NCBI RefSeq assembly: GCF_003086295.3
Contig: NC_092048.1
Coordinates: 74,424,290 to 74,488,289, forward strand
From: Arachis hypogaea
Lineage: Eukaryota > Streptophyta > Magnoliopsida > Fabales > Fabaceae
Reading direction: 5' to 3'
Length of the DNA stretch: 64,000 nucleotides
Position 1 is the first letter of the stretch. Each line of letters starts with the position of its first letter. The position numbers and the translations under genes were made by a program. Of the stretch, positions 1 through 10,179 are shown in pieces. The notes under the pieces were generated by a model. That model searched no databases. It was not told where the DNA came from and saw only the letters and a list, made by a program, of their open reading frames with translations.

Positions 1-1542
1 TTTGAAGAAGACACCTGAAGAAGCCCAGGAACTCATTGAAATGGTTGCAAATAACCAATTCATGTACACTTCTGAAAGGAATCCTGTGAATAATGGGATA
101 ACTCAGAAGAAAGGAGTTCTTGAGATTGATACTCTAAATGCTATATTGGCTCAGAATAAAATATTGACTCAGCAAGTCAATATGATTTCTCGAGTCTGAA
201 TGGATTGCAAGCTGCATCCAACAGTACGAAAGAAGCATCTTCTGAAGAAGAAGCTTATGATCCTGAGAACCCTGCAATGGAAGAGGTGAATTACATGGGA
301 GAACCCTATGGAAATACCTATAATCCTTCATGGAGAAATCATCCAAATCTCTCATGGAAGGACCAACAGAAGCCTCAACAAGGCTTCAATAACAATAATG
401 GTGGAAGAAATAGGTTTAGCAATAGCAAACCTTTTCTATCATCTTCTTAGCAACAAACAAAGAACTATGAGCAGAGTCGTTCTGGCTTAGCAACCATAGT
501 CTCTGATATATCTAAGACCACACTAAGTTTCATGAATAAAACAAGATCCTCCATTAGAAATTTGGAGGCACAAGTGGGTCAGCTGAGTAAGAGAATTACT
601 GAAACTCCTCCTAGCATTCTCCCAAGCAATACAGAAAAAAATCCCAAGATAGAGTGCAAGGCCATAACCATGGCTAACATGGCCGAACCTGGAGAGAGTA
701 AGGAGGACGTGATCCCCAGTGAGAAAAACCTCATGGGATGTCCTCTGAACGAAAAGAAGTTCCTCTTTGAGTAACCAAGGAAATCTGAGGCTCATACAGA
801 GACCATAGAGATTCTATTGAACCTACTTCTGCCATTAGTTAGCTCTGATGAGTATTCTTCCTCTGAAGAGGATGAAGATATTACTGAAGAGAAAGTTGCT
901 AAGTACTTGGGAGCAATTATGAAGCTGAATGCCAAGTTATTTGGTAATGAGACTTGGGAGGATGAACCCCCCTTACTCACCAATGAACTGAATGACTTGA
1001 TTAGGCAGACATTACCTCAGAAGAAACAGGATCCTGGAAAATTCTCAATACCTTGTACCATAGGCACCATGACCTTTGAGAAGGCTCTGTGTGATCTGGG
1101 GTCAAGTATAAACCTCATGCCACTCTCTGTAATGGAGAAACTAGGGATCTTTGAGGTACAAGATGCAAGAATCTCACTAGAGATGGCAGACAATTCAAGG
1201 AAACAGGCTTATGGACTTGTGGAACATATTTTAGTGAAAGTTGAAGGCCTTTATATCCCTGCTGACTTCATAATCCTGGATACTAGGAAGAGTAAGGATG
1301 AATCCATCATCCATGGCAGACCCTTCCTAGCCACATCAAAAGCTGTGATTGCTGTTGACAGAGGAGAGTTGGTCATTCAAGTGAATGAGGACTACCTTGT
1401 GTTTAAGGCTCAAGGATCTCCTTCTGCACACATGGAGAAGAAGTATGAAAAGCTTCTCTCAATGCAGAGTCAAATAAAGCCCCCACATTCAAACTCTAAG
1501 TCTGGTGTTGGGAGGCCCCAACCATGCTCTGAATATCTGTGA
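1..1542 (+). pseudogene. Fid1 gag C-terminus and aspartic protease, broken
   Basis: This is the end of a gag-protease polyprotein, read in several frames. Bases 2-199 match the gag residues that follow the capsid in Fid2 (33110-33290). A 2-bp loss near 189 shifts the frame. Bases 205-450 carry the NPSWRNHPNLSW block and end in a TAG where Fid2 has CAG. Another piece runs 532-774. Bases 817-1542 encode the protease, with active-site motif CDLGSSINLMPLS near 1091-1130, the flap-side ADFIILD and the GRPFLAT block near 1315-1335 (HGRPF here, where the family has LGRPF). The product would have been virion core protein and its protease. The gag start lies left of the window. It is not functional. 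Confidence 0.85.
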
Positions 1543-1562
1543 AGCTCCATGAGAGCTCACTA

Positions 1563-1606
1563 TCAAGCTATTGACATTAAAGAAGCGCTTATTGGGAGGC
1601 AACCCA
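1563..1606 (+). promoter_or_regulatory. Conserved post-protease motif: AAGCGCTT palindrome plus GGGAGGCAACCC
   Basis: The 8-bp palindrome AAGCGCTT (1583-1590) is followed by GGGAGGCAACCC (1594-1605), which can fold as a GGG/CCC mini-hairpin. It lies 21 bp after the protease stop. The same block sits after the coding region of Fid2, C, D and Inv. The role is unknown; an RNA dimerisation or packaging signal is one guess. Confidence 0.6.
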
Positions 1607-1670
1607 ATTTGTTATTTATCTATGTTAAATTTCCATTTTCCATTGTTATTTTATGTTTTCTTTAGGTTGA

Positions 1671-3122
1671 TGATTGACGAAGTGGTTTTTCTATCGGTAA
1701 AGAAATACAGAAATATGATCGCGTTGTAAGTATAGCTTCTAAACCAACAGAAAATCCTTTCGTACAAACGTTTTGGTTGTCATAAGTAACAAACCCCTTT
1801 AAAATTGATAACTGAAGTATTTAAACCTCGGGTTGTCTTCTCAAGGAACTGCAGGGAGGTGTTCTTATTATTGGTTATGAGTTTTGTAAATTGGGGATTT
1901 TGAGAGTAAGGAACAAGTAATTTAAATGACAAGTAAAATAAAATAAATAACTGTAAAATAAACTCTTGGCAAGGTATGAAAATTCGAAGTCCTATCCTAG
2001 TTATCCTTATCAATGGTGATGAGAATTATATTTTCACTCCCACTAAGTCAACCTCTAACTATGAAGGTAAGTTAAGTGGATGAATCAATTTAACACCTAA
2101 AGTCCTAGTCAACTCCTAAGGAAAGACTAGAGTTACAGGAATTTAAATCAATCAGCAAAGATAACAATTATCAATCACGATGAGTTTGACAACTCAAGAG
2201 TTACCAATTAATCAACCAAAGCCAAAAAGGAAAATTATAAATTATCTATATCATAAATAAAAGAAACAAATCATAGATCTGAAAATACCTCAAATTATAT
2301 TAAATAAAATATCCAAATCTAACATGGAAAAGTTCATAAATTAAATTAGAAAAATAAATAAAATGAACATTGAACCTGTAATGAAGATAAGCAGTCCTAA
2401 AATTGAGAGAAATCCTAATCCTAATCCTAAAGCCTAAGAGAGAGGAGAGAACCTCTCTCTCTAAAAACTACATCTAAAGTATGAGAAGTGAATAATTGTC
2501 AACTTTTTTATGAATGGATGCATTCCCCCACTTTATAACCTCTAATCTGTGCTTTCTGTACTTGGATCTGGGCCAAAAAGGGTTTCAGAAATTGCTGGGA
2601 GCATTTTCTACAGTTTCTGGTATGTGGCGTCTGTCACGCGTCCGCGTGGGTCACGCGGTCGCGTCATCTGGGAGTTTTCCTTATCACGCCTTCGCTTCGG
2701 TCACGCGTACGCGTCATCTGCGTTCTGCTCAAGGCGCACGTCCGCGTCAGTCATGCATTCGCGTCACTACCTTTTCGCGCTAGGCATGCGGCCGCGTCGT
2801 CCATACGTTCGCATCGCTGCCAATTTCTTCAAAAACTCCATTTTGTGCTTTCCTTCCATTTTTGTATGTTTCCTTTCCATCTTTTAAATCATTCCTGCCT
2901 TAGGAGATCTGAAAATACTCAACACACAAATCACGGCATCGAATGGTAATAAAGGGTAATTAAAATAATTATTTTTAAAGCATAGGAAACATGTTTTTCA
3001 CATATATCACATAATAAGGAAGGAAAAGTAAAACCTTGCAATTTCACATGAATAAGTGGGTGAAGAGTTGAATAAATCACTTAAATTGAGCACAAAATAT
3101 ATCATAAAATATGGGTTTATCA
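1671..3122 (-). repeat. Inv left LTR (complete 3' LTR, minus orientation)
   Basis: On the minus strand it begins TGATAAACCC (3122) and ends CGTCAATCA (1671), about 1.45 kb. The right-arm LTR (11901-12946) matches it closely up to 2075. A TATAAAG box lies at 2531-2537 (-). Upstream of it is the GACGCG/CGCGT word array. Downstream is a CT-rich leader with a run of CCTAAT units at 2413-2432. Confidence 0.9.
2630..2815 (-). repeat. Inv U3 array of ACGCG-NN-CGCGT words
   Basis: Repeated near-palindromes such as CACGCGTCCGCGTG and GACGCGACCGCGTGA are spaced 15-25 bp apart, directly upstream of the LTR TATA box. Many sites are decayed at CpG (CACGCG to CATGCG or CACGCA). The same words recur inside the element at 6835-7320 and in LTR G. 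Confidence 0.8.
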
Positions 3123-3160
3123 ACCTCCCCACACTTAAACAATAGCATGTCCTCATGCTA
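3123..3160 (-). promoter_or_regulatory. Inv left 3' hairpin and plus-strand primer site
   Basis: On the minus strand TAGCATG-AGGA-CATGCTA (3160-3143) is a perfect 7-bp stem with an AGGA loop. It is followed by TTTAAGTGTGGGGAGGT, which abuts the LTR start. The G-rich stretch is the polypurine-tract candidate. Confidence 0.7.
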
Positions 3161-4841
3161 AATCCAAGATAAAGAGTAAGGTAAGGTTAAAGTGGTGGAA
3201 TCTCATGCAATGCAATCTATTCTAAATGCAACTACCTAAATGAATCATGCAATTCTAATTGTTATTCACTTGTATATAAAGCTTAGATGTAGTTAAATTA
3301 ATTCATATTCTCAAGGAATCATATATGCATAGCCAAGCCTTAGATAATGTTAAAGCACTTTTACAATTGAGATGGGTCAAAATATTTCACAAACTTGCAA
3401 GACAATTAACAATTTAAGCAGAGATATATAGTGATGAGCTATTGAACCCTCACTGGATTTGGTGTTTACTCTTTAGTCACTCAGTGTTTATTGGGTTAAT
3501 CACTCTGTTCTTTTTCTATCCTTACTTTCTATAACTTTGTTCTTCATCTAACCAATCAACAATTATAGAATACAGACATACAAAAATCATAAGGTCTTTG
3601 TCAAGGTTGTAATGGGGCCAAGGTAAAGGTAAGTGTATATGTATAAGGTTAAGTGAGCTAATAAGTGAATCCTTGATTAGTCTAAGATCTCACCTAACAT
3701 ACATATTTCATAAATCAAAGTTTCTTAACCTATTTGCCCAAATTTTCCTCTTTGTATTGCAAACTCATTAAATTTTAATTTTGTCCCATGTGCATTGATT
3801 CTTTTTATTTTGCAATTGGGGAATTTTTGTATCCCTTTTATTTAAATACTTGAAATTTTTTTTTGAATGCACATGGTAATTCAATTGTCTTGATTTCACA
3901 TGAGCATGCTTCCCAAATTTTGTTTTTGCAACAACTCATTCTTTTTTTTTTAAATTCCTACTTTGTTTCTATCATCCCATGTTCCCATAAAATTCCCCAC
4001 ACTTAAACAATACATAAATTCTATCTTAAGCTAACCAAGGATTCAACTTGAGATTTTTATTTTGTTTTTCTGCTTAAGGCTAGTAATGTGGTTTATAGAG
4101 CAAGAGGGGATTAAAAAGCTCAAAGGGGGCTAGCAAGGGTGATGTAAAAGGTAGGCTGATTTGGAATAAGTGAGGAAAAATTCAAATGATGGCCTTAATC
4201 ATCTACTGGTATGTATCTATATTCTATAATTGGACATATAGATTAAAACAAAGTAAAGAACGTCAGAATGAAAAAGAAGGGTAAAACACACAGGAATGAA
4301 ATTTATGGTTTCAATGTAACCATACAATTAAGCTCAAAACTCACAGGCTGTGTGTTCTCTAGCTCAAAAATCATATATCAGTTATACATGTCATGCAAGT
4401 AAAAATTAAGAGTTTCCATTATTCTCAATGTAAATCTTAGGGTGGCCCTTAAAATCTTAGTGTTGTTCCTTGATGAAATGTTGTTAACTAACTAACATGT
4501 AATGCTATATATACAAGGTGTGTGGATTATTTTAATTTACTAAAGTTTCTGGTTTACTCCTTTTATTTTCAATTAAACCAAATTATCATATGCTAAAAGG
4601 GTAAACTATACTAATGAATCCACATATTCTATAACTAATAAGTTTAGAATTGCAAACTAAACTAAATGGCTAAAATATGAACTAAAGTGCAAAATACGGA
4701 AACAAAGTAAAAATATTGCAAAAGAACAATGTATAAGTACTGAAAAATAAAAATAAAAATAAAGATAAAAATACAGAAAAATAACAAAATAAGATAAAAG
4801 AGTCTGAAGTAGTTCACCAAAAAAATACACTAGGGATGGCG
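3161..4841 (-). other. Inv left-arm 3' untranslated region
   Basis: AT-rich non-coding DNA without a credible ORF, matched nearly base for base by 10180-11862 on the opposite strand. I see nothing in it beyond homopolymer runs (T9-T10 near 3856 and 3943). Confidence 0.7.
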
Positions 4842-4880
4842 ACCTCCCCACACTTAAAATAAAGCATCGTCCTCGATGCT
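4842..4880 (-). promoter_or_regulatory. Inv left internal hairpin and polypurine-like tract after ORF2
   Basis: On the minus strand AGCATCG-AGGA-CGATGCT (4880-4863) is a perfect 7-bp stem with an AGGA loop. It is followed by TTTAAGTGTGGGGAGGT (4858-4842). The layout and primer sequence are those of the 3' LTR cassette at 3123-3160, with a changed stem, placed just after the ORF2 stop. Confidence 0.7.
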
Positions 4881-4883
4881 CGC

Positions 4884-6360
4884 TCAAGCTGGGTGTGAAG
4901 GAGTTTCATCACTAGAAGGATGGGCTACTGGAGTCTCTGAGGTGGCCTGAGGATCTGCAGACTGGATAAGTGTAGGAGGATCTGTCTGCTGCAGTAGAGG
5001 TGCTGACTGGAGAGCGATCTCTGGGTCTGCGGCCTGAATCTGGTGTGGCTCCTCCTGCTGTGATGCGGCCTGCTCTGGTCCTGCCTGCTCAGCCTCTCTC
5101 TGTGCATGTGTCTCATCCTCATGATCATCTGCCTCCTCCTCAGATGGCTCTGATGGTGTGTCAGGCTCGGAGGGGATGTCGCCGCCAGGTCGGATCATCA
5201 ACTTGAGGTGCTCATAGAGTCACTTGTTGCAACGCTCAGATCTCTCATATCGCCGTCGGTTGCGGTGCTCCATCTGGTCCAGCTGCTAAAATAAGCGGTG
5301 CACGAGGTGATAAATGGGCTCTGAGGCAGGTGGAGGTGTAGTGGGTGGGGTTGGTGCATCAGTAGAAGAAGAAGGGGCAGCTGATGGTGTGGCTGTCTCA
5401 TCAGAAGCGGTGAGGAATGGAGGTCTGTTGCCTAAAGCCTCAAACTTCCTGCTTTGAGGGATAATCTTCTTACAGTCTGCAGCAGGTGGCTTCTCATCAG
5501 CCAACTCCCAAGGCACATCAGCTCGACGGCCGAGTTGGGTAATCAGATATGGGAAAAGGGAGAGTGCCTCTGACATGGACCCTGGCCATGTAATAATGGA
5601 TAAATCGTGGAAGATACAGGTCCTTACCCTACATCACACACCAGAGGAGGGTGATCATAGGAGCAGGCAGCTCCGTCTCATGAGTGCTCGGCATAACAAA
5701 GTTGCTCAGGATTTGGTGCCAGAGCCGAGCTTCATCATTCAGATACATCAGCTTGATTCCCTTAGGCATTGCTGTGTTCTTTCCCATGACCCATGGGACA
5801 GTAAGGTCAAGTGCTATCCTCTACTTGATAGCATCCCAGTCAAATCTCAGAAAGTGCATGTCCTCTTCAGCCTTTTGGTAACCATCAGGCTGATCTGATT
5901 TAGGTTGAAGCTGCAGAATATCCTCAATGGCTTCTTCAGTTACCAATATCTGTTTCCCTCGGAGGTGCACTGCATCCAGGGTAGTCTTGAAATAGTTGCA
6001 GTAAAACTCTCTGACCCAGGAAGCATTAACCTCTGTCAGGTTTCTCTCTAAGAAGAACCAGCCTCTTTGTTTTATTTGATCTGAGGTGTACTGCTGTAGT
6101 TCTTTTGGAATTTTTAGAGTTCTCTCCAGGTACAGGTTCCTGGAGGTGGCAAACATTGGATACTTCAGCTCACAGTATTTGTTTGCAAATTTTACCGGAT
6201 CATTGGCAGTGAAGAGCTGGTCAGCCTTCTCTTGCGGGGTAAAGTGCTTTTCCTGCCAGAAGTCATCATGCATAATGTCCAAGATAGACATAGAGGATTC
6301 ACCTCGTTTCCTTTTACCAGTGGTTGCCTTTCCTTTTCCTTTTTGTTGAGGGTCAGACAT
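4884..6360 (-). pseudogene. Inv ORF2, putative plant transposon protein type, broken
   Basis: It starts at an ATG (6360) with MSDPQQKGKGKATTGKRKRG, a basic low-complexity head. The body (6330-5821) resembles the 'putative plant transposon protein' domain (Pfam Transposase_32) found as a second ORF in plant gypsy elements; WVREFYCNYF near 6020-5990 is typical. A TAG follows 5821, a frameshift lies before 5576, and another stop lies near 5213. The tail (5201-4884) is acidic and rich in E, Q, P and A, with a possible coiled coil. Despite the domain name there is no sign of transposase catalysis, and the function of the family is unknown. The second half is repeated inverted at 9251-10141. Confidence 0.75.
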
Positions 6361-6834
6361 CCTGGTAGGCGTATGAATGAAGGTAGGGATCAGAGAGATG
6401 GCGGTGGTGAAGTGGCGGTGCTGGGAGGGGGCACGGTGGCGCTGTGGCGGAACAGGGCGGTTGGCGCGGCGGTGGGCGGCTGTTCGGTGGTAGGGGGTTC
6501 GGATAGGGTTTAATGGTGGAGGGGTAGGTGGGTAAGAACAAAGGGGGTGAGGGTGGTGGTGGGGAGGCGGCGCTGGTGGCGGGGCGGTCGTGGCTGGTCG
6601 CGGTGGGGGCAGTGGCGGAAGGGAGAGAAGAGAAGGGAAGAGAAGGAGGGGAGAAGAAAGAAGGAGGGGGGTGCGCGTCGCGGTGGGTCGGGTGGTTGGG
6701 GGTGGTGTAGTGGGCGGAGTGGTGGTTGGGAGTGGTGGTGTTTGGGTGGGGAGCAGAGAGGGAGCAGAGGGGAGGTTGGGGGGGAAGAGAAAGGGGGCGC
6801 GATGGGGTTAGGGTTTCGCGTGACTGGGGGTTAA
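6361..6834 (-). other. C-rich leader upstream of Inv ORF2
   Basis: Strongly strand-biased DNA: C- and CT-rich on the ORF2 sense strand, G-rich on the other. A long proline-rich frame through it is explained by the base composition. Fid1 and Fid2 also have C-rich leaders before ORF2, but I find no TATA box about 200 bp upstream here. Confidence 0.6.
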
Positions 6835-7320
6835 TGGATTTGAATCCACGCGAACGCGTGGAGCACGCGATTGCGTGGCTAGGGTGAAATGGGGTTGACG
6901 CGGTCGCGTGGTTGACACGATCGCATGGAATGGGTAAAAGATGAATGACGCGGTCGCGTGAGGCATGCGACCGCGTCGCTGAAAATTGTGCTAAACGCAC
7001 AATTTCGGCGTCATTTCAGCGCAACTCTCTGTCTCCATTTAGGGTGCCATGCTATCCATGCGACGCGGACGCGTCGCTCACTCTTTCGCGTGGGATGGGT
7101 GTTTTGCAAGTGATGCGTTCGCGTCAAGGATGCGAACGCGTGGGCCGTTTTGTGCTAAACGCACACCAGCCGCACGATTCCAGCCCAAATTTCTGGGCAT
7201 TAGATTTTTACGCCGATTTCCAGATCACGCGTTCGTGTGAGTGACGCGGACGCGTGGGTGGTATTTTTCGCGACTGACGCGAACGCGTTAGCGACGCGGT
7301 CGCGTCGCACGCTTTATTTT
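6835..7320. repeat. Inv internal array of ACGCG-NN-CGCGT words
   Basis: About fifteen words such as CACGCGAACGCGTGG, GACGCGGTCGCGTGG and GACGCGGACGCGTCG. These are the same words as in the U3 arrays of this family's LTRs (2630-2815, 12200-12405). The array lies between ORF1 and ORF2. Confidence 0.8.
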
Positions 7321-7508
7321 TTTTTGGTAATTATGCAGTATGCTATGCTGATACAAATGTTATGAATAATATTCAGGTTCAATAATATAACATAAAAACA
7401 AACAACATGAAATAAAATTGAAAAAGAAATGACCATACCATGGTGGGTTGTCTCCCACCTAGCACTTTTAGTTAAAGTCCTTAAGTTGGACATTTGATGA
7501 GCTTCCTG
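7321..7508 (-). promoter_or_regulatory. Inv spacer holding a decayed copy of the post-protease motif
   Basis: On the minus strand 7485-7443 reads as a block ending AGTGCTAGGTGGGAGACAACCCA. It matches the motif after gag-pro in Fid1, Fid2, C and D. The palindrome core AGCGCT has become AGTGCT (7466-7461). Its place after ORF1 suggests ORF1 stands where gag-pro stands in the other elements. Confidence 0.5.
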
Positions 7509-9116
7509 TTATGATGGCTTATGCTTAAATTCATCCAGAAATCTCCACCAATGTTTGGAATGCCGATAGCCTCCGGGGTCCCAAACTAGGCATGTAAAGC
7601 TTTTGAGCAGCTTCAAACAGATTCTCAGACTCCCGGGGTGACGAATGTCAGAATAGATTCCAGGATCCCAAACTTTGCTTTTAAACCCGCCGTTGTCTTG
7701 ATCTATATTCTTCGATCCGGGCGGTTTAGAAATTGTATTCTCACCAAGATGACCAAACGTCTTCCGAGACCCATTTAATTGAACTTGATACCAATCCTTG
7801 CACTTCGAATCGAAGCGCGGAACCTTATTGAATCTTGCACACCAGCTCTGAGTACGAGCCATTTCCCTCTTACTCCTAAAGCCGCAGAGAGTACTAAGCT
7901 GGCCATCTATTTCAAGCAAACCATATTCAAGTAGAAAGGTAAAGATAAAGGTTAAGGATTGTACCCACTTGAAGCTTGTGTTAGGTGGTAATGGCCTTGG
8001 GATAGGTGTTTTCAGTGGTTTTGTAAGTTCTACTCCCTTGTATTCTTCTGTGAATTTCTCCACTTCTTTGCAAAATTTTTCAACTGCAACTACGTCCTGA
8101 TCAAAATCTTCTATGTCTTCCTCGTCACTCAAGTCATACGTTGGAGGTTGAGAGAAACCTACCTCGACATCGTCTTCGTATTCACTTGGATAAAATTCTT
8201 TAGGCTCAAGGAGTTCAGTTGCGGATGTGAGTTCGTGATTAGGAGAGCTTAATTCATGATCATCATTGCCTATGGAATCAACTTCTTGGTCTGTTCCGTC
8301 CAATTTTTTACAAGGTATATGCTTTGGAGGTTGTGCACTGTCCTCTTTGGCATCAATTTCTAACTTCTCAGCAGAATCCTTTACAGTTCTCGATTCCCAT
8401 GGAGGTTCAGCATCGCCTAAATCTTCAACCACTTCTTCCTCTACAACTATCATGGCTTCCTCCACTTGTTCCAATACAAAGCCATGCTTCTCATTGTCCA
8501 CCGGAGTTTCTAGTGTTTTCCTCATGATACGCTCTTCTTTTGATTCTCCACATGCAGCCATGGGAGTGCTTTGAGCACTCAGATGTCGGGAAGCTATTAT
8601 ATGTACTACCTCAGTTAAGGCAGTAGTGAGTTCCAGTACACCCTTTTGCATCCTCGCTTGCCCTTGAAGAAGAACACGAAGTTTGTCATTCATTGGAGGT
8701 TGGGGTGGGTATAAGGGTCCATTGGTTGGGGAAGAGGGCTCAAAATTAGAATGTGGTGGTTCTTGGGAGTAATTGGATTGGAATTGTGGTGGATAAAGGT
8801 CATATGGTGGTGAATGGTGAAAAGGAGCTTGTGAGTGTAGTGGTTCAAAGCTACATTGAGAGGATGGTCTATAAGCATAGGGTGAGGCTTATTGGTAATT
8901 ACAAGGGGGTCTACCATATCTATCAGCTTGGTATGCATTGTAGAGTGGTTCTTGCCTATGATATCTTGGAGGGTGTTGTTGCCTAAAGGATTGATCAAGT
9001 CCTCGTGGCTCCATCCATCTTTGATTGCTCTGACCTTGATGCATGTTCCTGCTATAGCTTTCATTCCCTTCAACAATATTAGAATCAAACTCAAAGCGAG
9101 AGGGGTGAGAATTCAT
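7509..9116 (-). pseudogene. Inv ORF1, unrecognised protein, one in-frame stop
   Basis: One reading frame of 535 codons from an ATG at 9116 to 7509, broken only by a TAA at 8891-8889. The N-terminus is rich in Q, P, H and Y (to about residue 130). Residues 140-330 are very acidic (runs of E and D). The C-terminus has a hydrophobic stretch ([18 protein letters not shown]) and two WDPG-centred repeats in the last 60 residues. I see no capsid, zinc knuckle, protease or polymerase motif and cannot name it. It lies directly after the PBS remnant, where gag normally is. Its near-intact frame suggests recent coding use. It could be a very diverged gag or an unrelated captured ORF. Confidence 0.7.
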
Positions 9117-9250
9117 AGTAGCTAGTTGAAATAAAAGGGAAAAACAAAAACAAATAAACAAATAAAAAGAAAAATATTTACAATAACCAATAATAAGGCA
9201 CACGTTTGCAGTTCCCCGGGTCACAAGTGATTTATGATAAGAGATGTGTT
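9117..9250 (-). other. Inv 5' leader, PBS remnant and inversion junction
   Basis: On the minus strand CCCGGGGAACTGCAAACGTG (about 9222-9203) looks like the last bases of a tRNA-Asp PBS (CCGGGGA) and the start of a leader. Everything upstream (5' LTR) is missing. Bases 9223-9250 match neither side, and the inverted second copy starts at 9251. Confidence 0.55.
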
Positions 9251-10141
9251 GCAATGCCTAAGGGAATCAAGCTGATGTATCTGAATGATGAGGCTCGGCT
9301 CTGGCACCAGATCCTGAGCAACTTTGTTATGCCGAGCACTCATGAGACGGAGCTGCCTGCTGCTATGATCACCCTCCTCTGGTGTGTGATGGAGGGTAAG
9401 GACCTGTATCTTCCACGATTCATCTGGTATTAAATGGCCAGGGTCCATGTCAGAGGCACTCTCCCTTTCCCATATCTGATTACCCAGCTCGACCGTCAAG
9501 CTGACGTGCCTTGGGAGCTGGCTGATGAGAAGCCACCTGCTATAGACTGCAAGAAGATTATCCCTTATCGCAGGAAGTTTCAGGCTTTAGGCTACAGACC
9601 TCCATTCCTCACCGCTTCTGATGAGACAGCCACACCATCAGCTGCCCCTTCTTCTTCTACAACTGCACCAGTCCCACCCACTGCACCTCCACCTGCCTCA
9701 GAGCCTGTTTATCACCTCGTGCACCGCTTATTTCAGCAGCTGGACCAGATAGAGTGCCACAACCGACGGCGATATGAGAGATCTGAGCGTCGCAACAAGC
9801 GACGCTATGAGCACCTCAAGTTGATGATCCGATTTGGCGGCGACATCCCCTCAGAGCCTGACACACCATCAGAGCTATCTGAGGAGGAGGCAGACGAGCA
9901 TGAGGATGAGACACATGCACAGAGAGAGGCTGAACAGGCAAGACCAAAGCAGGCTGCGTCACAGCAGGAGGAGCCACACCAGATTCAGGCCGAGACCCAG
10001 AGATCCCTCTCCAGTCAGCACCTCCACTGTAGTAGACAGATCCTCCTACACTTATCCAGTCTGCAGATCCTCAGGCCACCTCAGAGACTCCAGCAGCCCA
10101 TCCTTCCAGTGTTGACACTCCTTCACACCCAGCTTGAGTGA
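9251..10141 (+). pseudogene. Inv right arm: C-terminal part of ORF2
   Basis: Colinear with 5772-4884 of the minus strand. It starts in mid-domain at AMPKGIKLMYLNDEARLWHQ and runs in one frame to 10141, with a TAA at 9431-9433. It then has the acidic EEEADEHEDETHAQREAEQ tail, after which the reading drifts from the left copy. There is no start codon of its own at the left edge, so it is a fragment created by the rearrangement. It is cleaner than the left copy, which has a frameshift in this part. Confidence 0.8.
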
Positions 10142-10179
10142 GCATCGAGGACGATACTTTATTTTAAGTGTGGGGAGGT
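10141..10179 (+). promoter_or_regulatory. Inv right internal hairpin and polypurine-like tract
   Basis: AGCATCG-AGGA-CGATACT (10141-10158) is the stem of 4863-4880 with one G-to-A mismatch. It is followed by TTTAAGTGTGGGGAGGT (10163-10179). Confidence 0.65.

Noticed and set aside
5000..5206. Plus-strand frames opposite the Inv ORF2 tail
   Set aside because: Antisense shadow of the acidic ORF2 C-terminus; not conserved in the right arm.
4884..6360. Reading ORF2 as a DNA-transposon transposase because of the Pfam name
   Set aside because: No terminal inverted repeats or catalytic residues. The same ORF sits between gag-pro or ORF1 and the 3' LTR in several elements, so it belongs to retrotransposons.
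6528..6834. Glycine/arginine-rich frames on the plus strand
   Set aside because: Mirror of the same C-rich leader; no conserved residues and wrong strand for the element.
6353..7000. Long proline-rich reading frame on the minus strand upstream of Inv ORF2
   Set aside because: It overlaps the ORF2 start in another frame and consists of C-rich low-complexity DNA plus the palindrome array; composition explains the lack of stops.
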